From positions 3,968,001 through 4,032,000 of the forward strand of contig NC_007908.1 in NCBI RefSeq assembly GCF_000013605.1: a stretch of 64,000 nt of DNA, read 5' to 3'. The DNA is from Rhodoferax ferrireducens T118 (GTDB taxonomy: Bacteria > Pseudomonadota > Gammaproteobacteria > Burkholderiales > Burkholderiaceae_C). The translations under genes and the position numbers were made by a program. The first letter of the stretch is position 1, and each line of letters begins with the position of its first letter. Of this stretch, positions 43,275 through 54,750 are shown in pieces. The notes below the pieces were generated by a model. The model worked only from the letters and a program-made list of their open reading frames with translations. It was not told the DNA's origin and did no database searches.

Positions 43275-43303
43275 ATTATGCCACGAAAAAACGGCATGGA
43301 CAC
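43275..43303 (-). promoter_or_regulatory. Possible promoter of the tRNA-Tyr/tuf operon
   Basis: On the minus strand a CATAAT -10 box lies 14 bases before the 5' end of tRNA-Tyr, with TGTCCA 16 bases further up as a poor -35. It is the only good -10 in the gap to ung. Confidence 0.4.
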
Positions 43304-43326
43304 GAGCTCAAATGAAGAACTTTCGC

Positions 43327-44079
43327 TTACCAGGCAATCGGCGCGCAGCCATGCTGCAGCAGATAAGCGTTTGCCAGACCAAAATGCCCGCAACCCAGAA
43401 ATGGCAAGGGCGGGCGGCGGGCGGACAGGGGCGATGGGTGGTTGGCCGTGAGCACCAGATGGTCGGCCGCGGCACGACCGCCCTGCCTGGCAGTCGCCGC
43501 GATCAGACGCTGTTTAGCCTGCGCGTGGGCACCCCACAACAGGAACACCACCGGATTATCGATTGATGCAACCGCCTTGACCACCTCATCGGTCAACGCC
43601 TCCCAGCCCCGCCCGGCATGGCTGGCGGGCTGGCCCTCCTCGACGGTGAGGCAGCTGTTGAGCAGCAAGACACCCTGGCGCGCCCAGGCGACCAGTGAGC
43701 CGTCGCCGTGTGGGATCAAGTTGCCTGGGCTCAGCAAGGGGTCCCGGGCAATTTCCCTGAATATATTGCACAGTGAAGGCGGCGGTCTGACACCAGGCGC
43801 CACCGAAAACGCCAGACCCTCGGCCTGACCGGGCCCGTGATAGGGGTCCTGGCCCAAAATAACAACTTTGACCTGTGCCAGCGGCGTCAGCGCCAGCGCG
43901 CGCAAGGGCTGCTGCGGGTAGATGACGGCGCCACCGGCCAGCCGCGCTCGCACGAAGCGCTCCAAGGCCCGACCCGTCTCACTGGTCAAAAACCGGTCCA
44001 CCACAGGCCGCCAGTCGGCCGCCACCGGCCAGCGCTCAGGCGCCCACCCGGTCAAACGGGGCACGTCACTGGCGAACAT
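43327..44079 (-). CDS. ung: Uracil-DNA glycosylase
   Basis: 250 residues from the ATG of [30 protein letters not shown] holds the catalytic Asp (D78), and HPSPLS holds the catalytic His. The C-terminal [12 protein letters not shown] is typical. Ung removes uracil from DNA to start base excision repair. The start is 2 bp from the trpC stop, so it is cotranscribed with trp genes, a common Comamonadaceae arrangement. The frame extends to 44217 over trpC without homology. Confidence 0.95.
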   Translation of the reverse strand: MFASDVPRLTGWAPERWPVAADWRPVVDRFLTSETGRALERFVRARLAGGAVIYPQQPLRALALTPLAQVKVVILGQDPYHGPGQAEGLAFSVAPGVRPPPSLCNIFREIARDPLLSPGNLIPHGDGSLVAWARQGVLLLNSCLTVEEGQPASHAGRGWEALTDEVVKAVASIDNPVVFLLWGAHAQAKQRLIAATARQGGRAAADHLVLTANHPSPLSARRPPLPFLGCGHFGLANAYLLQHGCAPIAW

Positions 44080-44080
44080 G

Positions 44081-44875
44081 TCAGGCCGTGGCAAACAGCT
44101 CCGCCAAAGCCAGACCCGGGTCGGGAGCGCGCATGAAAGCCTCACCCACCAGGAACGCGTTGACACCGGCCGCCCCCATGCGCAGCACGTCGTCGCGGGT
44201 GTGGATGCCACTCTCACACACCAGCAAACGGTCGGCAGGCAATTCGCGCATGAGCGTCAAGGTGGTGTCCAGCGAGACCTCAAAAGTTTTGAGATTGCGG
44301 TTGTTGATGCCGATCAGCGGCGTTTTGAGCTGCAACGCACGCGCCAGCTCGGGCGCATCGTGCACCTCCACCAGCACCGCCATGTCCAGGCTGCGCGCAA
44401 TCGCTTCAAGGTCTTTCATTTGCGCATCATCCAGAATGGCCGCAATCAGCAATACGGCATCGGCCCCGCAAGCGCGCGATTCATAAATTTGATAGGCGTC
44501 CAGCATGAAGTCCTTGCGCAGCACCGGCAACGGGCAGGAGGCGCGGGCCTGCTTGAGGTAATCAATACAACCCCGGAAAAACTGCAGGTCGGTGAGTACC
44601 GACAAACAGGCGGCCCCATGCTCCGCATAGCTTTGCGCTATATCGGCGGGAATGAAATCCTCGCGCAGCACACCCTTGGATGGGCTGGATTTTTTGATCT
44701 CGGCAATCACGGCGGGCTGCCCGGCGGCGATCTTGCCGCGCAGGGCGGCGACAAAATCCCGTGTCAACACACGCGACTCGGCATCGGCACGCATCGCGGT
44801 CAAGGGTTTGCGGGCAATCGCAGCTGCGATTTCCTGGCGTTTGACGGCCACAATTTTTTCCAGAATGTCGGTCAC
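44081..44875 (-). CDS. trpC: Indole-3-glycerol phosphate synthase
   Basis: 264 residues, a stand-alone TrpC without fused TrpF. Phosphate and catalytic elements include [38 protein letters not shown] and [13 protein letters not shown], with LLVCESGI and FLVGEAFMR at the end. It closes the indole ring from carboxyphenylaminodeoxyribulose phosphate. Its ATG overlaps the trpD stop by 4 bp (ATGA), so the two are coupled. Confidence 0.97.
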   Translation of the reverse strand: MTDILEKIVAVKRQEIAAAIARKPLTAMRADAESRVLTRDFVAALRGKIAAGQPAVIAEIKKSSPSKGVLREDFIPADIAQSYAEHGAACLSVLTDLQFFRGCIDYLKQARASCPLPVLRKDFMLDAYQIYESRACGADAVLLIAAILDDAQMKDLEAIARSLDMAVLVEVHDAPELARALQLKTPLIGINNRNLKTFEVSLDTTLTLMRELPADRLLVCESGIHTRDDVLRMGAAGVNAFLVGEAFMRAPDPGLALAELFATA

Positions 44876-45924
44876 TTCGCTGCGCCTTTCAGTTGTTGGG
44901 ACATGGAAACCAGTTGCGCCAGCTTGGCTCTGGCCGCGCCTGATTCAATGGCCACTCGTGCTTTGTCAATGCCAGCGCTCATCGTCGGCACGACGTTGGC
45001 AGCGTACAGCGCCACACCGGCATTGAGAATCACGATGTCTTTGGGCGCCCCCGCCGCGTTGTCCAGCACCCCCTGCAGCATGGTTTTGGACTGCTCCGGC
45101 GTTTCCACCTTGAGCGCGCGGTTGCTGGCCATGACCATGCCGAAGTCTTCCGGGTGAATCTCATACTCGGTGATTTCACCGTGTTTGAGCTCTCCGACCA
45201 ACGTGGTCGCGCCCAGTGACACCTCATCCATACCGTCTTTGCCATACACCACGACCGCGTGCTCGGCGCCCAGCCGCTGCAGCGCGCGCACCTGAATACC
45301 CACCAGGTCCGGGTGAAACACACCCATCAGGATATTGGGGGCTCCCGCCGGGTTGGTCAGCGGCCCGAGCAGATTGAAGATGGTCTTGATGCCCAGCTCC
45401 TTGCGCACCGGCGCCACGTTCTTCATGGCCGGGTGGTGATTGGGCGCAAACATAAAGCCGACCCCCACCTGTTCAATACACTGGGCAATGGCCTCGGGCG
45501 ACAGGTTGATGTTGACGCCCAGCGACTCCATCACGTCGGCGCTGCCGCTCTTGCTGCTGACGCTGCGGCCACCGTGCTTGCTGACCCGGGCGCCGGCAGC
45601 GGCGGCCACAAACATGGCGCAAGTTGAAATGTTGAAAGTGTGCGAGCCGTCACCGCCGGTGCCCACAATGTCCACCAGATGGCTTGTGTCGGCGACGTTG
45701 ACCTTGGTGGAGAACTCGCGCATCACCTGCGCGGCGGCCGTGATTTCGCCGATGGTTTCCTTTTTGACGCGCAGGCCGGTGATCAGGGCCGCCATCATGA
45801 CCGGCGACCACTCGCCCGTCATGATGCCGCGCATGATGTGCAGCATCTCGTCGTGAAAAATCTCGCGGTGCTCAATGGTGCGCAAGAGCGCTTCTTGCGG
45901 GGTGATTTTGTGGGTGTTCGGCAT
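44872..45924 (-). CDS. trpD: Anthranilate phosphoribosyltransferase
   Basis: 350 residues from the ATG of [13 protein letters not shown]. The PRPP site is [17 protein letters not shown], followed by [21 protein letters not shown], with [15 protein letters not shown] in the C-terminal domain. The frame continues 10 codons upstream ([10 protein letters not shown]), but these are encoded by a decayed copy of hairpin repeat B, so I prefer the inner ATG. It is coupled to trpC. Confidence 0.96.
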   Translation of the reverse strand: MPNTHKITPQEALLRTIEHREIFHDEMLHIMRGIMTGEWSPVMMAALITGLRVKKETIGEITAAAQVMREFSTKVNVADTSHLVDIVGTGGDGSHTFNISTCAMFVAAAAGARVSKHGGRSVSSKSGSADVMESLGVNINLSPEAIAQCIEQVGVGFMFAPNHHPAMKNVAPVRKELGIKTIFNLLGPLTNPAGAPNILMGVFHPDLVGIQVRALQRLGAEHAVVVYGKDGMDEVSLGATTLVGELKHGEITEYEIHPEDFGMVMASNRALKVETPEQSKTMLQGVLDNAAGAPKDIVILNAGVALYAANVVPTMSAGIDKARVAIESGAARAKLAQLVSMSQQLKGAAK

Positions 45925-45930
45925 GGTCTT

Positions 45931-45986
45931 AAGTTGAGGAAAGCGTTGGCTCACGTGGCTTCAGTTTGTCGCGCTGGGTTTCAGGA
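45931..45986 (-). repeat. Hairpin repeat family B, decayed copy (upstream of trpD)
   Basis: AAGTTGAGGAAAGCGTTGGC...GTTTGTCGCGCTGGGTTTCAGG aligns along its length with the intact copies, but the stem has lost pairing (GGAAAGC for GGACAGA). Same orientation relative to the gene as all other copies. Confidence 0.55.
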
Positions 45987-46227
45987 AGGTGGATTGTCCG
46001 TCAAGGCCAGTTAAAAACAAGGCCACCTTGGGGTTCAAGGCATTGGTCCAGAATCCTTTGACAAACACATTGTTCAAATCATTTTGGCCTGTAGCCACCG
46101 TGGATACTGGGTCAAATGCTATTGAATCAGGAGTATTTTTCCTGCCTCCCGAGATCAGCATGGTCCAGCCCACGTAGACCAGATAGGCCGCCCCCACAAA
46201 GTTGGGTCGGCCAAGCCAGCGGCTCAC
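45961..46227 (-). pseudogene. Remnant of a LysE/RhtB-family amino-acid exporter gene
   Basis: The 88-residue frame holds only the middle of a LysE protein: FVGAAYLVYVGWTMLISGG (a membrane helix) and VFVKGFWTNALNPKVALFLTGL, the family's NPK motif. The N-terminal helices and C-terminal part are missing. Between the two pieces lies a translated copy of repeat family A. It overlaps the ltaE stop by 4 bp and ends in front of trpD. A lysE gene between trpG and trpD is, as I recall, usual in comamonads, so this is probably its decayed descendant. Confidence 0.75.
46078..46138 (+). repeat. Repeat family A copy inside the lysE remnant
   Basis: TTTTGGCCTGTAGCCACCGT, then GCTATTGAATCAGGAG. Antisense to the remnant, where it encodes SIAFDPVSTVATGQND; the HAD dehalogenase copy encodes the similar STAATGQFD. 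Confidence 0.75.
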
Positions 46228-47291
46228 GGCCTGCCCATTAAAAAATCGCGCATCGCCGCCACGGTGTGGTCAATACCCGCCGCATCGACATCCAGATGCG
46301 CCACAAAACGCAGGCGGTACAAGCCGGTGATCAGAATGCCACGCGCCGCCAGGTAGGGGATCAACTCCGCTGCGCGCGCTTTGGCCTCACCCACCAGATC
46401 GACAAACAAGATATTGGTCTGCGCCGGCTCCACCACCAGGCCTGCCAGCTTGCTCAGGCCCTCAGCCAGCCGCCTGATGAGCGCGTGGTCGTCGGCAAGC
46501 CTGGCAACGTGATGGTCCAGCGCGTACGTGCCCGCCGCTGCCAGCAGACCTGACTGGCGCATGCCGCCGCCCGCCATTTTGCGGATGCGGTGTGCGCGGG
46601 CGATGAAGTCCTGGCGGCCGCACAAGACCGAACCGACCGGCGCGCCCAGGCCCTTGCTCAGGCAGACCGAAACGCTGTCAAAACACTGGGCGATGCGACG
46701 CGCCTCAAGCAGCGCGTCAGTGCCGTGGGCGGCCGCCTGCGCAACCGCCGCGTTGAACAAGCGGGCGCCGTCCAGATGACGGCTCAGGCCTCTGGACCTG
46801 GCCAGCTCAGTGGCCTGCTGCACGTAATCAAACGGCAACAGCTTGCCGCCCCACGTGTTTTCCAGCGCCAGCAGCCGGGTGCGGGCGAAGTGCTCGTCAT
46901 CGGGTTTGATGGCCGCTTCAATATCCGCCAGCAGCAAAGTGCCATCAGGCTGGTGGTTCAAAGGCTGCGGCTGCACGCTGCCAAACACCGCCGCGCCGCC
47001 GCCTTCCCAGCGATAGCAATGCGCGTATTGGCCCACGATGTATTCGTCGCCGCGCTGGCAATGGGCCAGGATGGCGCACAAATTGCTCTGCGTGCCGGTG
47101 GGCACAAACAGCGCCGCCTCAAAACCCAGCAGCGCCGCCAGTTTGTCCTGCAAGGCGTTGACGCTGGGGTCGTCGCCAAACACGTCGTCGCCCAGCGGGG
47201 CCGCCAGCATGGCCGCGCGCATGGCAGGGGTCGGCTGCGTCACGGTGTCGCTGCGCAGGTCAACTTTGATAGTTTGTGTTTTATGAGTCAT
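46224..47291 (-). CDS. ltaE: Low-specificity L-threonine aldolase
   Basis: 355 residues, PLP-dependent fold type I. It opens with DLRSDTVTQPTPAM; GDDVFGDDPSVNALQ and PTGTQSN contact the cofactor, and the Schiff-base lysine is K213 in SVCLSKGLGAPVGS. It cleaves threonine or allo-threonine to glycine and acetaldehyde. It lies inside the trp region between trpG and the lysE remnant, separated from trpG by 101 bp that carry both repeat families. It may be an insertion into the ancestral operon. Confidence 0.92.
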   Translation of the reverse strand: MTHKTQTIKVDLRSDTVTQPTPAMRAAMLAAPLGDDVFGDDPSVNALQDKLAALLGFEAALFVPTGTQSNLCAILAHCQRGDEYIVGQYAHCYRWEGGGAAVFGSVQPQPLNHQPDGTLLLADIEAAIKPDDEHFARTRLLALENTWGGKLLPFDYVQQATELARSRGLSRHLDGARLFNAAVAQAAAHGTDALLEARRIAQCFDSVSVCLSKGLGAPVGSVLCGRQDFIARAHRIRKMAGGGMRQSGLLAAAGTYALDHHVARLADDHALIRRLAEGLSKLAGLVVEPAQTNILFVDLVGEAKARAAELIPYLAARGILITGLYRLRFVAHLDVDAAGIDHTVAAMRDFLMGRP

Positions 47292-47294
47292 TTT

Positions 47295-47350
47295 GGTCTC
47301 TAGCCTCTGTCAATATTACGTATAAAGCTACATTATCAATAGCAAATAAA
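47295..47350 (+). repeat. Repeat family A copy upstream of ltaE
   Basis: GTCTCTAGCCTCTGTC, followed by AAAGCTACATTATCAATAGC. It fills the space upstream of the ltaE start codon. Confidence 0.6.
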
Positions 47351-47392
47351 GTGATGCCCAATTCCTGATCAGTCGATGGCAAAGCTTCCCAA

Positions 47393-48019
47393 TCAGTTGG
47401 GGACAGAGCTTGTGCGCTTCGCGTCACTGCGGTCTGTCCCGCGAGGTTTCAGGAAGTTCTTCAGCATGGCATGCCCGTGCTCGGTCAGGATGCTCTCGGG
47501 GTGAAACTGCACACCTTCAATGTCCAGGCTGGTGTGTTTGATGCCCATGATCTCGCCGTCATCGGTCCAGGCGGTGATTTTCAGGCAAGGCGGGCAAGTG
47601 GCGCGCTCAATGGAGAGTGAGTGGTAGCGGTTGACGGTGAACTGCGCCGGCAGCCCGGCAAACACGCCCTCTTGGGTGGTGGTGATCAAGCTGGTCTTGC
47701 CGTGCATGAGCTGCTGGGCTCGAATAATCTTGCCGCCAAAGGCCGCGCCAATCGCTTGATGGCCCAGGCAGACGCCCAAAATCGGCAGCCGACCCGCAAA
47801 GTGCTGGATGGCCGCCACCGAAATACCGGCCTCCGTCGGTGAACAGGGGCCGGGCGAGATCACCAGCCGGTCCAGCGCGCCAGCGCTCAAGCGTGCCTCG
47901 ATCTCTTCGAGTGTGATTTCATCATTGCGCGCCACCGTCACATCCGCACCCAGCTCGCCCAGGTACTGCACGATGTTGTAGGTGAAGCTGTCGTAGTTAT
48001 CGATCATCAAGAGTTTCAT
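47393..48019 (-). CDS. trpG: Anthranilate synthase glutamine amidotransferase subunit
   Basis: 208 residues. The class I amidotransferase triad is visible: C84 in [11 protein letters not shown], and His and Glu in [13 protein letters not shown]. It supplies ammonia to TrpE. The normal end is near HAMLKNFLK; the final 17 residues ([17 protein letters not shown]) are encoded by hairpin repeat B, which replaced or overran the original stop codon. ATG choice: [15 protein letters not shown]. Upstream neighbour: the trp-operon diguanylate cyclase, 25 bp away. Confidence 0.96.
   Translation of the reverse strand: MKLLMIDNYDSFTYNIVQYLGELGADVTVARNDEITLEEIEARLSAGALDRLVISPGPCSPTEAGISVAAIQHFAGRLPILGVCLGHQAIGAAFGGKIIRAQQLMHGKTSLITTTQEGVFAGLPAQFTVNRYHSLSIERATCPPCLKITAWTDDGEIMGIKHTSLDIEGVQFHPESILTEHGHAMLKNFLKPRGTDRSDAKRTSSVPN
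47394..47455 (-). repeat. Hairpin repeat family B, copy 3 (3' end of trpG)
   Basis: CAGTTGGGGACAGAGC...CGGTCTGTCCCGCGAGGTTTCAGG with an inner stem GTGCGCTTCGCGTCAC. It includes the trpG stop codon, so its minus strand is translated as the TrpG tail. Confidence 0.8.
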
Positions 48020-48044
48020 GTGTCGCTCCGGCGAATGGTTAGGG

Positions 48045-50314
48045 TTATCCAATGGTAGGGGCCGTACCGCCACTGTCGGCGGGGGTCAGCAAAGTTGCCG
48101 GTTCAGAGGCCGGCGCAAACAGGACGAACCGGTCGCGCCCGGCCGCCTTGGCCTGGTACATGGCCTCATCGGCATGGCGCATCAGCGCCTTCTCATCGCT
48201 GGCGTGCTCCGGGTAGACGGCAATGCCGGTGCTGAACGACATGGTGGCGTTGCGCCCTGCTGACAGGGTGAACGGCCTGCCGAACGCCTGATGAATTTTC
48301 TCGGCGACCGCCATGGCATCCTGCGCGGCCTCGATGCTGGGCAGCAGCAGCACAAATTCATCGCCGCCCAGGCGTGCCACGGTGTCTGACTCGCGCACGC
48401 AGGCCTGCAGCCGCTGCGCCACGGCCTGCAACAATTCGTCACCCGCCTGGTGGCCAAAATCATCGTTGACGGGCTTGAACTTGTCCAGATCAAGGAACAG
48501 CAGCGCCAGGCGGCCGCGCTCGCGTCTGGCCTGGCTCATCGCCTGATGCAGCCGGTCTTGCAGCAAGCGCCGATTCGGCAGGCCGGTCAGCGGGTCGTAA
48601 AAGGCCAGTTGCCTGATATCGTCTTCAGCCGCCTTGCGCAGCGTGATGTCGGTGTGGGTGGCCACGTAATGACTAACGCCACCGTCGTCGCCACAGACCA
48701 CCGTGATGCTGAGCCAAACCGGGAAGCACTCCCCGTTTTTGCGCCGGTCCCAGATTTCACCTTGCCAGGCACCGCCGCGTGTGATGCCATCCCACATGGC
48801 GGCGTAAAACGCCGGGTCATGCCGGCCTGATTGCAAAACCCGCGGTGTCGCGCCAAGAACGTCTTGCGCCGTGTAGCCAAACAGCTCGGTAAATGCGCGG
48901 TTGACGCGCAGAATCAGCTGGTTCGCATCGGTGACCATGATGGATTCCTGGCATTCAAAGGCGGTGGCGGCAACGCGCAGATCGGCTTCCCGCAGCTTGC
49001 GTTCGGTGACATCCTCAGTCGTTCCGATCAGGCGACTGGCCGCGTGAGAGCCGTCGTTATAGAGCACCGCCCGATTGCGCATAAAGCGCACCTGCCCATC
49101 CTGGCGCCGAATCTGGAATGTCAAGTCAAACGCCTGGCCTTGTTTGATCGTGACACGGGTTGCGTCCTTCATGCGCAGCAGTTCCCCTGGCAAGAGGAGC
49201 TGCTGCCAGTCGTTATTGAGTGCATTGACCGTCTGGGGGTTCAAGCCAAACAAACCAAACATCGCCAGGTCCCAGTGGTAGCGCCGTGTTTTCAGATCGA
49301 ACTCCCAAATGCCGACACCGGTGGCCTCCGTTGCCAGCTTGAGCCGCTGATTGATCATGCGCTGCTGTACCCGTTGCCGCTGATAAATGATGAGGCCCGC
49401 CATGCACAGCAACCCGAAGAGTGCGTACACCAGAAGCTGGCTCCTGACATCGCGCTGCCAAGGGGCAAACATGGCATCCCAGCCCCGGCTGACCGACACG
49501 ACCAGCGGTTTATCCATGGTCAGGTCGGCCGGCTGGATGGTTCGCAGCACAGGCAGTCGCTTGTCTCCCGTGGTGATGGCCTTGCCCTCGAAATAGCTGA
49601 CCGGGCGTTTGCTCTCCAGATGCTGTCTGAAAAAGGAGCCCGCAACAGACAAATTTTTGCCGACTACATCGACCAACGCGGGCTGGCTGACAAATATCGT
49701 TCCGTCACCGTGCACCAGCATCGACCGCATGTCATCGGCATAGCGCACCGAATTCAGCAATATCTGCATGTCAACCGGGTCCACTGACGCCGACACCAGA
49801 CCAGCAAACTGCCCTTGCGGCCCGGTAATGACGCGAGCAACACTGATGACAAATGTGTCCAGTACCGTTTTGAACGGCGCACTGACGTAGAGGGTCTTGG
49901 TACTCGGCGCCCGCAGCGCTGTCTGAAAATAGTCCCGGTCGTGAAAATTGCGCCCCAGCAGTTCTTCACGGTTCGACGCCGTGACCGTTCCTTTCTCATC
50001 CAGCACAGCGAAGGTGCGTACCGAAGGCATTGATACTTCCATGCTCTTGAGGCGACGGCTGACAAGTTCCCGGCCATCGGGCCGGCCCGCCCAATCGGGC
50101 AATTCGACCATGATCGATTCGAGCGCGAGGTTGATGGCGACCAGCTGACGCGAGAGGTTGTCTTCAATCACCTTCGACTGTGTCGCCAGGCGCTCGCGTT
50201 CCGTCGCCTCAACGCGCTCATGCTCACCATGAAGGTTGTAGGCGAGGTACGCGCCCAGAGCGCCCAGGCAGACAACCAGCAGCAGCCAATGTCGCGCATG
50301 ACGCAGAAAACGTT

Positions 50315-50318
<4 letters not shown>
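48045..50318 (-). CDS. Membrane diguanylate cyclase (Cache-PAS-PAS-GGDEF) within the trp operon
   Basis: 757 residues from a GTG overlapping the trpE stop (GTGA). A first membrane helix (about 9-27) and a second (about 295-315, [18 protein letters not shown]) bound a periplasmic Cache-type sensor with RNF-x-DRDYF-like features ([24 protein letters not shown]). Two PAS domains and a GGDEF domain follow, with RxxD (RESD) five residues before an intact GGDEF; there is no EAL domain. It should make c-di-GMP in response to a periplasmic ligand. Location between trpE and trpG on the same strand, 25 bp before trpG, means shared transcription is likely. Confidence 0.92.
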
Positions 50319-51826
<1,508 letters not shown>

Positions 51827-52205
51827 GGACAGATTCTTTCAGTTCAAAGCCAGCCTATGGGCACGCGGCTGGAACAGGTGGCTGCCAACACGCGGTAGGA
51901 CCAGCGGGCAGCACGACGTGCTGCGGTTCATTCAGACCAAGGGGGGAGAAAAGTCAGGCGCGAGCCGACGTGTCTGGTAGCGGGCGCCAGAGCCAGGCTC
52001 CCCGGTCGCTACAACCTGTGATGCTGATGCGGTGAATGAACATGCGCGCCAGTGTAGCAAACCCTGGCCCACCGACAGATTGACCGTCACATTCGGGACC
52101 TGTCATCGCAAACCCTAAGCGAAAACCCTCTTGCGCCGCACTGCCAATCACCCCCAGAATCGCGCCACCCACTAATTAGCACGGTCGTTCTATTAAAGGA
52201 AACTC
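51827..52205 (-). promoter_or_regulatory. 379-base divergent gap: trpE leader and promoters
   Basis: No protein family is recognised here. It holds the candidate leader peptide described separately, a stem GCAGCA/TGCTGC near 51908-51925, and the promoter of the divergent gene at 52206. I did not find a clear terminator with a T tract in front of trpE, so attenuation is not established. Confidence 0.4.
51954..52043 (-). CDS. trpL: Candidate trp leader peptide, 29 residues
   Basis: An ATG at 52043 opens a short frame, MFIHRISITGCSDRGAWLWR then PLPDTSARA, ending 127 bases before trpE. It has two Trp codons separated by one (W-L-W), as a ribosome-sensing leader would. Its start at MFIH is in the same frame as an upstream extension to 52172, which I think is not used. 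Stems around GAGCCTGGCTC overlap the Trp codons. The match to attenuation is by analogy only. Confidence 0.35.
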   Translation of the reverse strand: MFIHRISITGCSDRGAWLWRPLPDTSARA

Positions 52206-52790
52206 ATGAAGCTTGTTCAACATCTGGTGCTGGCACTGGGCGCCGCCCTGTTCGCCTTCAGCGCCCTGGCCGCCCCAGTCGAAATCCATGGCGTCAAACT
52301 GGAAGACACGACGCAAGTCCATGGAACTCAACTGCAACTCAATGGCGCCGGCACCCGCTACAAGTTCGTCGTCAAAGTCTATGTGGCGGGCTTGTATCTG
52401 GCCAAGAAGGTGAACACGCCCGATGAGGTCATCAACCAGCCCGGCCCGAAGCGCCTGATAGTCACCATGCTCAGAACCATTGATTCCAAGGAACTGGGCA
52501 AGCTGTTGACCCGCGGCGTGGAGGACAACACGGGCAAGGCGGCCATCTCCAAACTGATCCCGGGCCTGATCCGCATGGGTGAGATTTTTGCCGCGCAAAA
52601 AAACCTGGTGGCGGGCGACCAGTTCATGATCGATTGGGTGCCTGGCACTGGCACCGTCATCACCGTCAAGGACGTGGTGCAGGGCGAGCCGTTTCAGGAG
52701 CCGGAATTTTTCAAGGCGCTGATGATGATCTGGCTGGGCTCCTCACCGGCTGATTACAAACTCAAGGAGGCCTTGCTGGGCGGGAAGTGA
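52206..52790 (+). CDS. Chalcone-isomerase-like secreted protein
   Basis: 194 residues. A signal peptide with a hydrophobic core (LVLALGAALFAFSALAA) precedes the mature domain, which shows chalcone isomerase-like features: GAGTRYKFVVKVYVAGLYL, LIVTMLRTIDSKELGKLL and DWVPGTGTVITV. Bacterial members are periplasmic and of unknown activity; no flavonoid role is implied. The ATG at 52206 follows AAAGGAAACTC. The next gene is a chemoreceptor with no obvious link. Confidence 0.85.
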   Translation: MKLVQHLVLALGAALFAFSALAAPVEIHGVKLEDTTQVHGTQLQLNGAGTRYKFVVKVYVAGLYLAKKVNTPDEVINQPGPKRLIVTMLRTIDSKELGKLLTRGVEDNTGKAAISKLIPGLIRMGEIFAAQKNLVAGDQFMIDWVPGTGTVITVKDVVQGEPFQEPEFFKALMMIWLGSSPADYKLKEALLGGK

Positions 52791-52873
52791 CCAGTCCACG
52801 AGACAGTGCGTCGGGGCCTGCAGCGGCTTTATGATGACAGATTTGATCGACACGGGCCGCATGGAGCAAACGC

Positions 52874-54664
52874 ATGAATAGACTAAAGATTTCCACCCGA
52901 CTCGCCCTTCTGATCGGCGTGCTGGCCATGTTGCTGGTGCTGACTGGCAGCATTGGCTTGTATGGCATGGGCAAAAGTGACGAGGCGATGGATATCGCCT
53001 ACAAGGACTCCACCGTCCAAATTGCCAACATCGGCAACATCAAGTACCTGATGTTGCGCAACCGCCTGATGATTGCAAACGCCGTCATTGAGCAAACCCC
53101 CGAGAGCATCAAGCGGGCGGGTGACGAGGTCGAAGCCGATATCGCCAAAATCAGCAAGATCTGGGACGTCTACTTGGTCGGGCCCAAATCCTCTGAAGAG
53201 GCGCAGCTGGCCAAGGCCTACGCCGACAAGCGCGCCCAGTATGTGCAAGAGGGCCTGCGGCCTGCCGTCGCTGCCTTGCAGGCCAACGAGCTGCCCACCA
53301 CACGGCAGCTCGTGGTGGAAAAAATCCGCCCCGCGTTTGACGCCGCGCGGGACGCGGCTGACGCCCTGCAAAAATTCCAGCTGGACGAAGCCAAAAAAGG
53401 TTTTGAGGCCAACAGCGACCGCTACCACACCATCCGCGCCGTGTGTATTGCCGCCATCGCCTTGGGCCTGCTGTTTGCCGCCTGGTTTGGCTGGATGTTG
53501 GCGCGCGGCATTGCCAACCCCTTGGCACGGGCGGTCAAGATCTCTGAAGCAGTGGCGCAGGGCGATTTGAGCCAAACCATCAGAGTCACCAACGGCACCG
53601 ACGAAATATCGGCGCTGATGCGTGGCTTTGCCCACATGCAAACCAGCCTGGCCAGCGTCGTCACCAACGTGCGCCGAGGCTCCGAAGGCGTAGCCACGGC
53701 CAGCGCCGAAATTGCGCAAGGCAACAGCGACCTCTCAAGCCGCACCGAGAGTCAAGCCAGCGCGCTGGAAGAAACCGCCGCGTCCATGGAACAACTCAGC
53801 TCCACCGTCAAAGCCAACGCCGACAACGCGCGCCAGGCCAATCAACTGGCCCTGAGCGCCAGCACGGTCGCCGTGCAGGGCGGCGAAGTGGTGGCGCAGG
53901 TGGTGGACACCATGAAAGGCATCAACGACGCCTCGCGCAAGATCAGCGACATCATCAGCGTCATTGACGGCATCGCCTTCCAGACCAACATCCTGGCGCT
54001 CAACGCGGCCGTGGAAGCGGCGCGCGCCGGGGAGCAAGGCCGCGGTTTTGCCGTGGTGGCTTCTGAAGTGCGCTCGCTGGCCGGACGCTCGGCCGAGGCG
54101 GCCAAGGAAATCAAGAGCCTGATCAACGCCAACGTGGAACACGTTGAGCAGGGTACGCTGCTGGTGGACAAGGCGGGCAGCACCATGACCGAGGTGGTCA
54201 GCGCGATCAAGCGCGTGACGGACATCATGGGGGAGATCAGTGCCGCCAGCAACGAGCAAAGCCTGGGTGTGACACAAGTCGGCGAAGCGGTCACGCAAAT
54301 GGACCAGGTCACCCAGCAAAACGCGGCGCTGGTCGAAGAAATGGCAGCAGCAGCCAGCAGCCTGAAAGTGCAGGCGCAGGAGCTGGTGCAAGTGGTGGCG
54401 GTGTTCAAGCTCAGCGCCAATGACGCCCAACAGGGTATGGCCACCATGGCTGCGGTGCGCTCGCACAAGCCGGGGGCGGTGCCGTTCAAGGGCGAGGAGC
54501 GGCGCGGCGCGGGCATCCCCAAGGGTGCAGCGGCCCGATCACGGACCAGCAGCCCTGCCAGCCAGGCCCCGAGCACAACGCCGACATTGTTAAGCGCGCG
54601 CGCCGCGCCCCCCAAAGCGGCACCGGCAGCGGCTGGCGCCGAGGGTGACTGGGAAACTTTCTGA
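52874..54664 (+). CDS. Methyl-accepting chemotaxis protein with C-terminal pentapeptide
   Basis: 596 residues. Membrane helix 1 (about 11-31), a periplasmic four-helix-bundle ligand domain, helix 2 (about 192-215), HAMP, and the cytoplasmic signalling domain with its hairpin tip [20 protein letters not shown] and [15 protein letters not shown]. The C terminus is a long Pro/Ala-rich linker ending GDWETF, matching the NWETF-type tether for CheR and CheB, so this receptor can recruit the adaptation enzymes. Close paralogue of the next gene. Confidence 0.93.
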   Translation: MNRLKISTRLALLIGVLAMLLVLTGSIGLYGMGKSDEAMDIAYKDSTVQIANIGNIKYLMLRNRLMIANAVIEQTPESIKRAGDEVEADIAKISKIWDVYLVGPKSSEEAQLAKAYADKRAQYVQEGLRPAVAALQANELPTTRQLVVEKIRPAFDAARDAADALQKFQLDEAKKGFEANSDRYHTIRAVCIAAIALGLLFAAWFGWMLARGIANPLARAVKISEAVAQGDLSQTIRVTNGTDEISALMRGFAHMQTSLASVVTNVRRGSEGVATASAEIAQGNSDLSSRTESQASALEETAASMEQLSSTVKANADNARQANQLALSASTVAVQGGEVVAQVVDTMKGINDASRKISDIISVIDGIAFQTNILALNAAVEAARAGEQGRGFAVVASEVRSLAGRSAEAAKEIKSLINANVEHVEQGTLLVDKAGSTMTEVVSAIKRVTDIMGEISAASNEQSLGVTQVGEAVTQMDQVTQQNAALVEEMAAAASSLKVQAQELVQVVAVFKLSANDAQQGMATMAAVRSHKPGAVPFKGEERRGAGIPKGAAARSRTSSPASQAPSTTPTLLSARAAPPKAAPAAAGAEGDWETF

Positions 54665-54750
54665 GTCTGTCTGGAGGGCTTGAAGCGGCCTGTGCGCCAA
54701 CGCCAACCCGGCACTGGAGATTGATCTGTTTTTTTTATAGGATGCGCTTC

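Noticed and set aside
52044-52172. Upstream extension of the candidate trp leader frame
   Set aside because: Its content (MGGAILGVIGSAAQEGF) resembles no family and lies in the divergent promoter region.
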